DNA from: Paraspadella gotoi | Lineage: Eukaryota; Chaetognatha | NCBI GenBank assembly: GCA_051294375.1 | Contig: CM119271.1 | Span: 14,328,770-14,392,769 of the forward strand | Direction: 5' to 3' | DNA: 64,000 nucleotides | Shown here: piece after piece, positions 12,686-25,563 of the stretch | How positions within the stretch are numbered: the stretch's first letter is position 1 | Layout of the letters: each line of letters starts with the position of its first letter | Position numbers and translations under genes: made by a program | The notes under the pieces: model-generated | Database searches by the model: none | Seen by the model: only the letters and a program-made list of their open reading frames with translations | What the model was told of the DNA's origin: nothing

Positions 12686-13764
12686 GCTATATTAACAGTT
12701 AAATTTAAGATTTCTTCTGTTATCAAGTTAATTTTCTTTGTCTTTCCTATTACAATCTCTCCTCTCAAACCTAGGTCCACGAAAAACGTCCAGATGATGA
12801 GTGGCTCAAATGCGATCAGTGCGACAAAACATTCGAGAACCACCCAAAACTGTCCAAACACGTAGAGGGCGTCCACCGCAAACTACGCCATTTCGAGTGC
12901 CAACTTTGTCAAAAGCGCTTCAAGTACGCCGCTGTCCTCGCCTACCACAAAAAAGCCGTCCATGACAAGATCAAGGATTTTGCCTGCGATATTTGTGGCA
13001 AGGCCTTCGGCAAGGAATGCTACCTTCGCAACCACGTGCGCATTGTGCACGAGCGAGTTCAGGACTTTGTCTGTCCGCTCTGCGACAGAAAATTCTCTGT
13101 TAAGTACAACCTCAGGAAACACGTACGCGCTATTCACGAGCGTAAGCAGGATTATTCGTGTGCCCAGTGCGGACGGACCTTCAATGATAGGAGCAACCTC
13201 AATCAGCACGTCAAGATCGTTCACTACAACATCAAGAGAATGCCGAAGAAAAAAGTGTCCGCGGCGGCAGCTGTTGCTGACGAGCAGGTTCAGGACTTTG
13301 TCTGTCCGCACTGCGACAAAAAATTCTCTGTTAAGTACAACCTCAAGAAACACGTACGCGCTATTCACGAGCGTAGGCGGGATTATTCGTGTGCCCAGTG
13401 CGGACGTACCTTCAACGATAGGAGCAACCTCAATCAGCACGTCAAGATCGTTCACTACAACATCAAGAGAACGCCGAAGAAAAAAGCGTCCGCGGCGGCG
13501 GCTGCTGCTGACGTGTCGAGTTTGTCTTGGTTAGAACTCGCACATATTTCAATTGAGCCGGAGGTTTTTGTTTGATCATTGCCTTTTCTATTTAATAGTC
13601 AAAATCGATTTTTTACATTTTAGTCTTAAATTAATTTCGGGCTCAAGTAGCATATCCATCGCTTCAGAGCAAGACTTCTACGACGATTCCGAGTGAGGAA
13701 ACGGGTGTATCGCATGTCTATTTTGAAAGCATTCAACAGATGAAAATTTTTATTTTACTTGCGA
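12686..13764 (+). repeat. Left arm of a ~1.08-kb palindrome
   Basis: This segment is almost identical to the reverse complement of 13845-14923, with only a few differences (for example a 5-base net length change at about 14165). An 80-base spacer at 13765-13844 separates the arms. The arm carries the last exon of the zinc-finger gene, its 3' flank and a copied end of the STAG gene. Confidence 0.9.
12775..13575 (+). pseudogene. Inverted partial copy of the zinc-finger gene (last exon only)
   Basis: Matches exon 3 of the minus-strand copies. It has the acceptor (CCTAG before GTCCACG), then fingers WLKCDQCDKTF, FECQLCQKRF, FACDICGKAF, FVCPLCDRKF, YSCAQCGRTF, a lysine/alanine linker, FVCPHCDKKF and YSCAQCGRTF, and an in-frame end SIEPEVFV before TGA 13573-13575. 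It is open throughout but has no upstream exons, since an N gap cuts it off, so it is probably not a gene on its own. It may be an assembly inversion of copy 2. Confidence 0.7.
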
Positions 13765-13844
13765 GGCGGACTTTACTCGATATCTACGGGACCATCTTTT
13801 CGAGACATCTATATGTTGAAATTATAAATGATGTCCTGTGTAAT

Positions 13845-14923
13845 TGGATCGCAAGTAAAATAAAAATTTTCATCTGTTGAATGCTTTCAAAATAGACATG
13901 CGATACACCTGTTTCCTCACTCGGAATCGTCGTAGAAGTCTTGCTCTGAAGCGATGGATATGCTACTTGAGCCCCGAAATTAATTTAAGACTAAAATGTA
14001 AAAAATCGATTTTGACTATTAAATAGAAAAGGCAATGATCAAACAAAAAACCTCCGCTTCAATTGAAATATGTGCGAGTTCAACCAAGACAAACTCGACA
14101 CGTCAGCAGCAGCCGCCGCCGCGGACGCTTTTTTCTTCGGCGTTCTCTTGATGTTGTAGTGAAGTGACGTGCTGATTGAGGTTGCTCCTATCGTTGAAGG
14201 TACGTCCGCACTGGGCACACGAATAATCCCGCCTACGCTCGTGAATAGCGCGTACGTGTTTCTTGAGGTTGTACTTAACAGAGAATTTTTTGTCGCAGTG
14301 CGGACAGACAAAGTCCTGAACCTGCTCGTCAGCAACAGCTGCCGCCGCGGACACTTTTTTCTTCGGCATTCTCTTGATGTTGTAGTGAACGATCTTGACG
14401 TGCTGATTGAGGTTGCTCCTATCATTGAAGGTCCGTCCGCACTGGGCACACGAATAATCCTGCTTACGCTCGTGAATAGCGCGTACGTGTTTCCTGAGGT
14501 TGTACTTAACAGAGAATTTTCTGTCGCAGAGCGGACAGACAAAGTCCTGAACTCGCTCGTGCACAATGCGCACGTGGTTGCGAAGGTAGCATTCCTTGCC
14601 GAAGGCCTTGCCACAAATATCGCAGGCAAAATCCTTGATCTTGTCATGGACGGCTTTTTTGTGGTAGGCGAGGACAGCGGCGTACTTGAAGCGCTTTTGA
14701 CAAAGTTGGCACTCGAAATGGCGTAGTTTGCGGTGGACGCCCTCTACGTGTTTGGACAGTTTTGGGTGGTTCTCGAATGTTTTGTCGCACTGATCGCATT
14801 TGAGCCACTCATCATCTGGACGTTTTTCGTGGACCTAGGTTTGAGAGGAGAGATTGTAATAGGAAAGACAAAGAAAATTAACTTGATAACAGAAGAAATC
14901 TTAAATTTAACTGTTAATATAGC
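13845..14923 (-). repeat. Right arm of the palindrome
   Basis: Reverse complement of 12686-13764. The arm overlaps exon 3 and the 3' flank of zinc-finger copy 2. At 13915-13960 it includes a diverged copy of the STAG stop-codon region. Confidence 0.9.
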
Positions 14924-16051
14924 AGGGATGCTATGTTATAATATCACATTAATATCACATCCTCATAATCCACCAACCCACCGATTTGAGATGCATGTAC
15001 ATCGACTTGGCCAAGATCTTCTTTCTGCAAGATTCGGTGACCTTGAGGTGAACCATCTGATAGTGTTGTTGCAGTAGTGCTTCAGTTTGAAAGCTTTGCC
15101 GCAATCGCCGCAAATGTGACGACTCTCGGTCCCTTCGTTATGGGCGGTGGCCAAGTGTCGCCGCAAATTTCCTTTGAGCACGAAGGTTTTGGCGCAGACG
15201 AGACAGGCGTGGTCCCGCCTCTTGTCGTGCACCACTCGGATGTGGTTCTTGAGGCTGCCCGAGGCGTGGGCGGATTCGTCGTCATTCTTGTCGTCACCGT
15301 GATTATCGCGAAAATGGTTGTCGAGATTCGAGGCCAAATAAAATCCTCGATTACATCGAGAGCAGAAATGTTTTTTGGTTTTGAGGTGGAGGCTCTCGCG
15401 GTGTCGATCCAGGAAAACTCGGCGAGTGAAGATTCTGCCGCAATCGAGACATTCGTGACTTCGCTTGATGAAGCCCTGAGTCCTGCATTCTGAACGAATC
15501 CGAGGAGGAAGAGAAGTTGTTGTTGATGTTGTTTTAATGGAGTTTTCGTCATTTAGACGAAGATTATCGGTCAATTCATCCTCGTTCGACACATTTTGAA
15601 GGACCGTAGAAGTCTCTTCGAGATTAATGAATTCCGAATCCAATTCATCAATGGCGTTGGGTTTTGCGCTCAAAGGTTCCACCGACGCGGCATCAACGAG
15701 CGTCGCTACCGAAGAAGAAACTTCTCCTTCGTCGCCGACGCCCGGCGCCAAATACCCGCGGCGTAGTTTCGTCGGCGTCGGGGAGGAATCGTCGTTTCTC
15801 AAATCAGCGGCGTCAAAAGTTTCAACTTTAACGTGGTCATCGTCCAAGGCGGCGTCGCTGTCGTCTTCCAGCCTCAAATCAAAGGCATCGATGCGGACGG
15901 CGCCCTTGAAGGATTCGCCTTTGAGGATCCAGAGTTTTTGCTGCGACGGAGTTTCGACGCCGAGAACGAAGTTGGCGGAGGCGGCGCTGGCGATTGCGCG
16001 GAGGGAGGCGATCGTCTCAAGAAAGCGCGCATGCGCGAACGACGTCATCAT
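14103..16051 (-). pseudogene. C2H2 zinc-finger gene, copy 2, decayed
   Basis: A close paralogue of the 7193-9324 gene. The N-terminal region and first two fingers (HECLDCGRIF, HFCSRCNRGF) are intact from Met 16051. A deletion then fuses exon 1 to exon 2 in frame at about 15268 (SAHA to SGSLKNH), removing about four fingers and intron 1. A missing base near 15073 shifts the frame inside the finger that begins HICGDCGKAF, and about 10 bases are lost near 15030. Exon 3 keeps open fingers and has gained one two-finger module relative to copy 1. Near 14165 a small indel replaces the HVKIVHYNIKR ending. With the frameshift the full protein cannot be made unless exons are skipped. Confidence 0.75.
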
Positions 16052-16737
16052 GGCGACCGACGCATCGTTTTTAGTTTTTACATACGACAATTTTAAGGGC
16101 GGTTGGTGCATTTTATGAGCTATTTTGAAAAAAATATTGGAATATTGAATAAGATTATAAACACGGGACAGAAGGAACATGCGCTCATGCTTTTGCGCTG
16201 AATAAAAGGAAAGGAGAGAAGAGCGGTGACCGGACGGTATTAATATGAGTAAAAATAAAAAATAAAAAATGAAAGATGGCTACTAACCCACAAATCCGAG
16301 AAAAAAAAATTATGCAATGGCAATTGCGGGTTTTCAATGTTAACTAAAAAAAATTAATTTCTCTTTAATTTACACTATTTTTTTAAACGATTTTAATTTT
16401 CTCTTTTTGCTTCCAATTATACAGGACATCATTTCTAATTTCAACATATAGACGTCTCGAAAAGACGGTCCCTAGATATCGAGTAAAGTCCGCCTGCAAG
16501 TAAAATAAAAATTTTCATCTGTTGAATGCTTTCGAAATAGACATGCGATACATCCGTTCATGACGGATATAGGATATATAACGTAAGATTAAAATAATAA
16601 CAAACAAAAAAAGAGAAAAAAAAATCAACGGAGAACGAAAAACTCAACAAAACCGAAAAGCCGCGCGCGCGACGACTTTGAAAAAAGAATAAACAAAAAT
16701 CGATGACAAAGATTTGGAAAGTTTGGAAGCTTCATCC

Positions 16738-16797
16738 CCTTCTTCTTCTTCTTCTTCTTCTTCTTCTTCTTCTTCTTCTTCTTCTTCTTCTTCTTCA
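16738..16797. repeat. (TTC)n microsatellite beyond the STAG stop
   Basis: About 20 uninterrupted TTC units lie just downstream of the STAG stop codon at 16813, probably in its 3' UTR (read as GAA on the transcript). Confidence 0.95.
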
Positions 16798-16812
16798 TCA
16801 TCTTCTTCCTCC

Positions 16813-19800
16813 TCACTCGGAATCGTCGTCGGAGTCTTGCTCCGAAGCGATGGACTCTCTATCCTCTTCCCCCGCGTGCTCGGCCATCACCGCCATGTTC
16901 TTCCCCGCGCGGTGTTTGGGCGGGCCGCGTCCGAACCGCTCCTGAAGCATCGTCGAGGAGAAGGCGGGTGTGCCCACGTCGCTGGTCAACTGAGATGAAA
17001 GGGAAGGAGGCTTCATTTGGAAATTGCAACAATCGTACTATAAATTATCAAATTTATTATCTTTGGAAAAAAAAAACTGTTGGAAATCATCGCTCATCAG
17101 TCGGAAAAATCATGAAGTTGATAGAAATCTATCCAAATTCTGTAATTGATTGACCCCTGACAGTAGAACAATGACTAATACTTTTATTTCAAAAGTTTTA
17201 ACTCTTAAATGAATGCTAAGCTCATGCTATCTACTATTGAAGGTGAAGCCGTCACTTGGGGACTTCCCTCGCCGCCCCCCCCCCTTTCTCACCGACGAGT
17301 GAGCGATAGACCGGATAGAGTCTTCCCCTTGCATCGACGTCGACTCGTCGCCGGCCTCGTGCACCGGCGTGGCCCCGCCCGATGCCAGGCGGCCTCGCTT
17401 CGCCGCTCCGCCGCCCGCGGAAGGAGCGGCGGGTGGTGCGGCGTACATGGCGCGTTTTACCGTCGACTTTTTCGAAGAGTACTTTGTTATCGGCGCCTGA
17501 GCCTTTTCTAGTTCTGATGGTGAGCGAAAAAAAGGAAAGTAAATTATATATAGTATCATATAATAGTACATAATTTAAAAAAATAAAACGATATGACCTC
17601 TCCAAATTTCCCACCTTCTCCCTGTAGAAGCGAGTGTCGATAAACTGACAACGAATGCCACTCGTCAGAGATTCCTTGTTGATTAAGGTTGTCGGCCAAG
17701 AGTTTGTCCAAATGGGTCACTACCTGCAATGGGAAAATCGAGATTTAATTCATTCTACGAATGATTATTTAATTCATCGAATCAATGAACGAATCGCTCA
17801 CCGTCTTCTTGTCCTGCTTCATGAGTTTGGCGGAGAACTCGGCGATGATCTCGAGAAAGGCGAAGTTGGGCGGTGGATCGTGGGGATCGAGGGCGACGTT
17901 GGCGTCAGTCCTATTTACCGCGAACACTTGACCTAAAAAGAAATAAAAGTGAATGAGGTTGTCGTTGTTGTCGTTGTTGTCGTTCGTACTCCTCTCACCT
18001 TCGATATGCAGGCGAGCGACGGCTTCTCGGTTCTTCGTCTGATCCAAACCGAAGGAGAGAGCGAATCTCCGAGCTAAGTCTTTGATGAAGCCGAATTCGG
18101 TGCTCTTCGGATCCACGCGTCCGCCTTAAAACGAAACATATACTGTGTAAATGTAATTATAAAAAGCTTAAAGCGAGACGCGAAAGAAAATGAAACGATC
18201 GGCGAACCAAAAAAATAATAAATAACAAAAAAACTTCGAATTACGGAAACGAAAATATTTAAAGTTTAAAGTTCAACGAAAAAAGAACGAACTTTTAAAC
18301 TACGGAGATTTAAAGTACACGAGTATAAATCTCTCAATTTACGATTAAAAACAAGAATTTAAAAAGAAGAGGAAAAAAGAGTAGAACGAAAAAACAGACA
18401 TCGAAACCAAAATTTTAGTATTAAAATAAAAAAAAAAGGAAACTAGTTGAGTCGGACCTCACCTTGGCTTTGAACAACATCTGAGAAGAGAGTCTGCAAC
18501 GCGAAACAGAGAGTCCGCGCGCACGTGACCTTGTTGATCTCACGCGCTTTGCTCAGCGTCGCTTTGATGATGTCACCGTAGTCGTTGTAGAACTAAAATG
18601 GGGTTTAATATTAAAAAAAATTTCTAAAAATGAAGATAAAACTAAATAACGATAAATAATCGAGAAAAGTTTTAAAAAAAACTTTAATACTCTACTTACA
18701 ATACCTTCATATAGTTCATGAACATCTGCATGGCGCATCTGATAGGAATGACGTTGTAAACGATGAGTTTGGCGAAGGAAGACAAAAGGTTTCGCCTCTT
18801 GTGTAGCTCCTCGATCTTGACGTTCTCGTCAACGTCGTCGTCGTCAACTTCGATGAAGACATACTGCTCAACGAACTTGCGCAGTTTCGTCTGAAAACGA
18901 AAGTTGAATCGAAAACTTATTCGAACAAATATCAAAAGATAAAAGGTTGAAAAAAGTTTAAAATCCTTGCAGAGACCTGCAGATCTTCATCCGTATCGTA
19001 GATCAAATGCCGAAGCCTTGGAGCACGAACGCCAAGTTGCTGCAGGATAATAAAATAAAAAAACAAATAGTTATGAAAGAAATGAAAAGAGGGCTTGCCA
19101 AACCGTTTACTTACCTTTGAAAAACAAATGAGCAGATCGCACATGATGAGGTAAGCGTCCTCCCTAATCTTATCCGACGGGTGTTCCATGAGATACTTGC
19201 ACGACCTCATGAAGAACAACTGCCTCTGGCGGAGCTCCTTCATGGGCCCCTCGGCGTTGGGGTGCGCCTCCACCTTGTGCAGACCCCAGAGCAGCTCGTA
19301 ACCGCAGCAGCCGAGGGCGAGTTTGACCATCTCGTCGCTGACCATCTCGGCCCCACGACGGGAAGGGTCCTCCGAGCAGTGGACCAAGTAGTACATCTTT
19401 CCTTCCCAGAGATTTAAGTGGCTGAAGTCGTGACAGGCGTAGAAGGCGTGGAGACGACGAAGGGATGACGTCAGGGAGAAGACCTCGTCCTCGCCCGGGT
19501 CTTGGAGAATAGTGGAAATGAACGCGGGGGAAATAAGGAAAAAATGATTAAAGAGCTCTCTAAGCGTCTGAGCCTGCCAAAGCCTGTCTGTCTGTCTCTG
19601 TCTCTCTCTCTCTCTCTCTCTCACCAGTCGCCTCCTCGAAGAACTCGTGAAAAGCGGTGTGAAACTTCTCGGCCAAAGAGTCCAAGAGGCTGCTGGTGGC
19701 GACGTCGACTTTGGTGTGGATGGCGTAGATGTCCTGGCAGAGATGCTCGTAGACTTTGGCGCAGGCGGAGAGGACTTCCTCCGAAGTGGTCTTCTCCACG

Positions 19801-20178
19801 ATGTCTCGGAGGATCCTGAGAAGATCGTCGAGCTGCTTGTCCAGACGCCTCGTAGAGTAAGTGTCCTGCTCAAAGTGGATCGGGATCTGCAGCAGGTTGA
19901 GCACTTTGTCCCCGTCGTTCTGGTATTTGTTGAGGAGACGCGGGAGAGAAATGATGAAATGCTCCGAGAGTTTATGACGATCTTCGTTAACCTTGAAGAG
20001 AGATGAATGGAAGTATTTACTGGGATTTAACGGATTCAAGTCTTCGGGTCGTCATGAAATGCTCTATGCTCGATCCTCACCGTCTTTTGTTCTTTGGCCG
20101 AAAGGATCTTGCGAGTCGGGCCGCGACCGACAGGCGTCTCTCCGGTCGCCGCTTGCTTTACTGCGCACGACCTGAGAA

Positions 20179-20213
<35 letters not shown>

Positions 20214-22541
20214 ATTATTATCCTTAGTATTTATTGCATTGTAATCGTTAGTCCCGAGTCCCTCCTCACATGATCTCGATGAGTGAACTCTCTTGCGTGG
20301 AGTCCAGTGCGGGCTCGTCTTTGCCCGGTTCTTCTATGAGCAGATCGGTCATGCATTCCCAGTCCTTTGAAAACGAAACGAAACGAGGATAAAACTAAAT
20401 ATAAACAAACAAAAAAAGAAGCGTTAAACCTTATACCTTCATCATCTCGTTAACGTCCCACATTGAGTCGACGAGATAAGCTGCGTGTTCGTGAAGTTCG
20501 CTCTCGATGAAGAACTGGATCAAATCTCTGGACGAAAAAGAAAAAGTAAAGGAGGACGGACTGAAGGACGAACGCCTATCAAGTCAAGTCAAGACGGACT
20601 GACCAGATTGAGATTGTTATATTTTTAAAAGGAAGCCACCAACCGTCACCTGATAAAGGGCGTGTTATTGGAGCGTCTCTTCCCATGCTTCGTCCGAACT
20701 TCCGGCGGTTCCTCGTCCCCTTTGTATTTAAAGAGTTTCTCGTTGAGAAATTCCGCCGCCGCTTGGGCCACCTGAGTAAAAAAAGAAAGAATGTTATAAT
20801 TAAACGTTGGATTAAAAAACGTTTAAAATGAAATGGCCGACCTGTCTGTGGGTGGAATAGACCAACTCGTAGACGTTCTCGCAGTCAGTATCAGTGAGGA
20901 TTCCCTCGTTGAAGACCAAAATGCAGCGGACGAGTTTGATGGCCTGGACGGCGACGTCGAACTCTTTGTCGACGGTCATGCTCACGATGCGATCTGCGAT
21001 GAGGATTCAAAAAAAATCAGCAAGAAAAATCGAGAAAACCTGTCTAACCAACTAGGACTCGCCTTTGAATCGATTGGTGAACAGCTCGAGCCTTTGACTG
21101 AGATCCTCTGTGGCGTAGAGAGGCTGGAGGGAGCGGAGACAGGTGAGACGCACCTCGCCGATCTTGTCATAAAGAGTCCACCCGAGATACTTGAGATAGG
21201 AGTCGTCGAGAAAGTGCGAGGGATACTTTTTCATCCACTCGCCCAACTCCACCATGCAGATACAACGGATATCCTGGAGGGATTGTCAGTCCGTATCGAT
21301 CATGCAACAGATTTCAAACGAATCTCTCTCTCTCTCTCTCTCTTAGCAACCTGCAAAATGTCTCTGTATCTGTGGACGAAAACGCCCTTGAAGATGTACT
21401 GCAACATGTTCTTGATCTCGCCCACGTTCTCCTCCAGTTCGGATCGGCGGCTCATCAATGTCTCCAATCTGCTCTCTCCTCCCCTTTTGTTCGCCTTTGA
21501 TCGCTCGGCCTCGTATTGGCGGCAAGTGTTGTCCAACTGGACGTTGAGATTGAGGGCGACGTCGACCAACGCAGTCATCAGCTTCATCGACGCTAAAGTG
21601 CTGGTGTGGCGGAAGGCACGAACCTGAAGCGAAAGACAAGGAGTAATAACAACAACAAAGTTCGTTTGAGTAAATCGCTGAAGCAACAAACTTGTGAATC
21701 CGTTAGTCCGGTGAGAAAAGAGATGACGTTGTCCATCATGTACTGATCATAAATAATGCTGTATTGACACTGCTTCACCAGCAAGACCACGAAGTCGCAG
21801 AAACAAGACCTAAACTTCTTCCAAGATTGACCTGAAATGAAAACAGAAAAACCAAACGCTTAATACCCGTATTAAATATGTATTAAGGTCAAAACAATTT
21901 AATATGTTTTCACATTACCAGGCATAATGAGAGGATAATCTCCGGAATCCTCGTCGAATTCCTCCGTCATCTTCCGGATCAACTCGGCGTGTTCCATCGT
22001 CGCGTACATTGAAGGGGTAATCGTTCCCTTGCAACCTGGAACGAAATACCAAACCAAATAGTAGGAGCGATCTCATTGCCGCCACCATCGGTCGTCCTAA
22101 TTTACGTTCTTTTTTTTTCCTCACCCCCAGATCGTTATCGTAATTAATACCATTTCCAAACCACGTCAACACTCCCCAGTCACATCCCTCTTCATTCCAC
22201 CACCACCACCCCATTCTCCCGACCCGATGAGGAGATGAAGAACTTGATCATCTCGAGGAGAGCGAGATCGCGATCGGCCTTGTAGCTCTCGATCCAGTCG
22301 TCGACGACGGAGGTGAGGGAGACGCGACCGTTGAGGACCAAACGCGTACAACTGGGAGGAGACTTCGGGGCCGCTAGAGGGGGGGGGGAAGAATTAATGG
22401 GGGTCGAAGGGTAAAGGGAGAGAGGGCGCTCTCCGAACCTGTTGGGCTGACCGGCGACGAACTGCTGCGGCGGGCGGCGCGTCGTCCGCAGGTTCTGCCC
22501 TGCGGCTCCTCCTCCTCGTGGTTCGACTCTGTCTCCATCAT
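16813..22541 (-). CDS. STAG: Cohesin subunit SA/STAG
   Basis: Core cohesin subunit that binds RAD21 and helps load and hold cohesin on chromatin. About 21 exons are readable. Start is [12 protein letters not shown] at 22541 and stop is at 16813-16815. Landmarks in order: [15 protein letters not shown] (about 22260), [16 protein letters not shown] (21950), [15 protein letters not shown] (21760), [20 protein letters not shown] (21620), [11 protein letters not shown] (21380), [20 protein letters not shown] (21230), [10 protein letters not shown] (21070), [14 protein letters not shown] (20860), [19 protein letters not shown] (20500), [17 protein letters not shown] (19960), [19 protein letters not shown] (18800), [20 protein letters not shown] (18050), [20 protein letters not shown] (17850). 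These match vertebrate STAG1/2 in order. The N-terminus is shorter than in vertebrates and the tail is acidic (EQDSDDDSE). Confidence 0.96.
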
Positions 22542-22917
22542 TGTTAATTATTACGACGGTTTGAGTTTAGTTAATGTCGAGTTATTGACTGACAAAAAAA
22601 TGTCAACAAAAAGTTTTAAACGAAAAATGCGGACAAAAATATGAAAAGGAAATGATGACATAAAACAGAAGCAGGGGATGGGGGGGGGGAGATTGACGAA
22701 CTTAAAACGGGAAATTTAGAAATAAACCCGAAAGAAAAAAACAATTGTTTTCCAAATCTTACTAACCCCATCCGTATCCAATAACAAAAAGACACAAGAC
22801 AATAAATACATAATTGTTAACGAATAATTTCACTAGGCTCTTATTATTCTTAATGCTAGTAGAGATAATTCGGAGCTAACTGGGATTTTCAACGATGACC
22901 TCGGTTTCTCTCAGTCT

Positions 22918-24242
22918 TCAATCTCCCACGTGAAAAGTCTGAATGACTTGATCCCAATCCTCTGGGGGCCACTCTCCGTTCTCTCTCACGTTGGGTGGCG
23001 ATTTCTTCCAGTCCCACGCCTTCACCGGTTCCATCCACCTTTTACCGTAGTTGGCTGGAAAGCAAAATATTCAGGTTGTGCTAGTAACGGGATCCTCTCA
23101 TACTCTCTCATTCTCACACTCACCCTCGATGTAAGGTTCCGTCGGACAGGGAACTCTGACTCTCAACTGAAGAAATTCAGCCCAACAGAGAGAAAAGCGT
23201 TGGAAGAGATACTTGAACTTTTTCCCCGTTCGTGCTTGAGTCCCGCCGTTCCAAACCAAATCCTCTCCCTGAAATTGAGGGTGAGAAAAGGAGAAATAAA
23301 GTTGAATTTGGAAATAATCTAATTTGAAAATATTCTAAATATTATAATACTAATATACACTTTTTTTACACGTAATATACTAAAACAATAAAAAATAATA
23401 ATAATAATCCTACTAAGTGAATAATTTGAAATAATAAAATAGAATTGAGATTTGATATGAAATTGTACAACCAGTGTTTATCCATTCATTTAACAAATAT
23501 TATTATATATATTAATATATCGATATAATTTGCCATAAAATGCAAATGAGTGAAGAAGTTAAATCACATTCGAAATGAATGACAAGTTATTCAGATTTTC
23601 TCCTCCCAACATCTCACCTGTCGATAGAAGAAGAAGAGGTCGAGCTTCATCTGGCCGAACCTGAAGGAGAGTTCGAAGGAATCGGTCGTCTTCCCGAAGA
23701 GGTGGACGAGCTCGAGACCCGCGCGCTGGAACTCGGCGATGAGGCGGGCGTCGTAGTCGTGAACGAAGAGACCCACGTCGACGTCGCCAGAGTAAGTAAT
23801 CACGTCGCACTGGCGAAACCAGCCGAGGAGGGTGCCTGGAGGGACAAAGGCTTAACTTAATGGACGAGACCATTAGAAGACCTTTGTTGGTTCTTTCTGA
23901 ATCATCGGACACCCGTACAAACTACAATGACCCAAATTCACTCTTCTGTTCATTTTCATTGGTCAGTGAAATGAACTCGGGAGGTCGACGACAACGAATC
24001 TGTGAGAAAAGTGAAGATGATTTACCAGAGGAAATCCAAAAGGGAATCCCCAGAGAGTCAAGGACTCGACCGGCGGTGAGCAGCGTCTTTCTCGCCAGGT
24101 GCCGGAAGGCGGCGCCAGAGTCGGTCACGTCGCGAGGAAATCGGGAGAAGAAACTGGAGGCGCGAGTCGAGTCGCACTCAATGAAGGTGGAGGAGGGAAG
24201 TTCGTCCAGGACGCGGACAGGATCCTGAATTAGAAATAGATG

Positions 24243-24304
<62 letters not shown>

Positions 24305-25207
24305 TAGGAACAAAGACTTTAATTCCATCGAGATTCACTCTCGTCGTTTCGATTCTAGAAATGGAACCGGCGCCGTCGCCGCCGACGCGAAGTTTGAAGG
24401 AAACGGCGCCGTCATTCTCGAGGATCTCCTGAGAAATGGAACATAATTTTGTAATTTTATGAATAATTAAAAACTAAATCAATATTAAACTCATCAAATC
24501 TAATCTCACCTTCCCTTTCTCCGCCGCCCGATCGAACCAAAAACTATTCCCGCTTCTCTCGTGGAGAAAGACGAGGTGAACGAGGAATTCGCGGCGGCGG
24601 AGGCGGAGGTGGGTGGGGATGACGCCGGTCGGCGCCGAGGAGGCCGTAGAGTCGACTGCTGCAGCTGCCGCGGGCCGCGGATCCACCACTTTGAGCAGAT
24701 GGACCTTAAAACCGGCCGTTTTTAGCGTCTGCGGGGGAAATAGGGAATGAAGCTCAAGTTTGCCAACAACATTAATGGCGAACTTAAATAATATCCGCTC
24801 ACCTCCAGAGCGGATTTCCGATCCGGCCAAAAGGTAGCGGCGACGCCAAAAGTCACCACTCCGTCGGGTACGTCGCAGAAAAACTTGCACCTGGAGACGC
24901 CGTCCACGTTGAGCACGAGCAGGTGCTGCAAAATTGAAGGGTCCAGCACGAAGACTGGCACCTCCAAGTAAATCATCAAATCTATGAACGACTTGATGAC
25001 GTCGAGGATCGCGTATTTGGAGGCGGGACGAGGCGTTGGCGACGATGACGACGATGACGGCTCTTGGAACGATGAGGACGACGACGACGAACCGCCGAGA
25101 ACCGTGGAGAGCGCGTAGAATTGGAGGAGGAGAAAGAAGAGGGAGAGAAGGAGGGCGATGAGAAGAAAGCGAAGGCGGAAGGAATGGGAGCGAGGGGACA
25201 AGGCCAT
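22918..25207 (-). CDS. FKTN: Fukutin, ribitol-5-phosphate transferase
   Basis: Fukutin is a Golgi type II membrane enzyme that adds ribitol-5-phosphate to alpha-dystroglycan O-mannosyl glycans. About seven exons. The start MALSPRSHS at 25207 is followed by a strong hydrophobic anchor ([20 protein letters not shown]) and a serine-rich stem. Later exons carry [35 protein letters not shown] (the DxD-type nucleotidyltransferase-fold motif), [36 protein letters not shown] and the family C-terminus [20 protein letters not shown]. Order and length agree with vertebrate fukutin. Stop is at 22918-22920, about 376 bases upstream of the STAG start. Confidence 0.95.
24246..24297. repeat. (AG)n microsatellite at a fukutin splice donor
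   Basis: About 26 AG units. On the transcript it reads GTAAGTCTCTCT, so the repeat begins within a few bases of the 5' splice site. Confidence 0.9.
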
Positions 25208-25563
25208 CGCGAAATAGAAAAAGGGAAAGGAAGAGAAAAAGGCGAAAAGGGGGGAAACGTCGAATATTTTATTTGTTTTTAAATGATGAGGAAACAACGA
25301 TACTGAAGCGATGATGAGGCGAGGATGTCTGTCAGTTTGTCCGTTCGGTCCCCCGGGTCGGATAGAGACAGAGTCAGTGTCCGCGACCGCCGTTGATGGC
25401 GATTGACGAAGGATGAGCCGAGAGAGAGGAGGGAACGTGGGTAAGTGACGAGGCCGAGGCGGAACGCTGGGAGGCCATTCTGAGTTGAAGGTAAGGGGCA
25501 AATGGTGAGGAAGACGAGAAAAAGAGTAAAGGAATTAAGATTCTCCAAATCCCTTGCCTTCCT

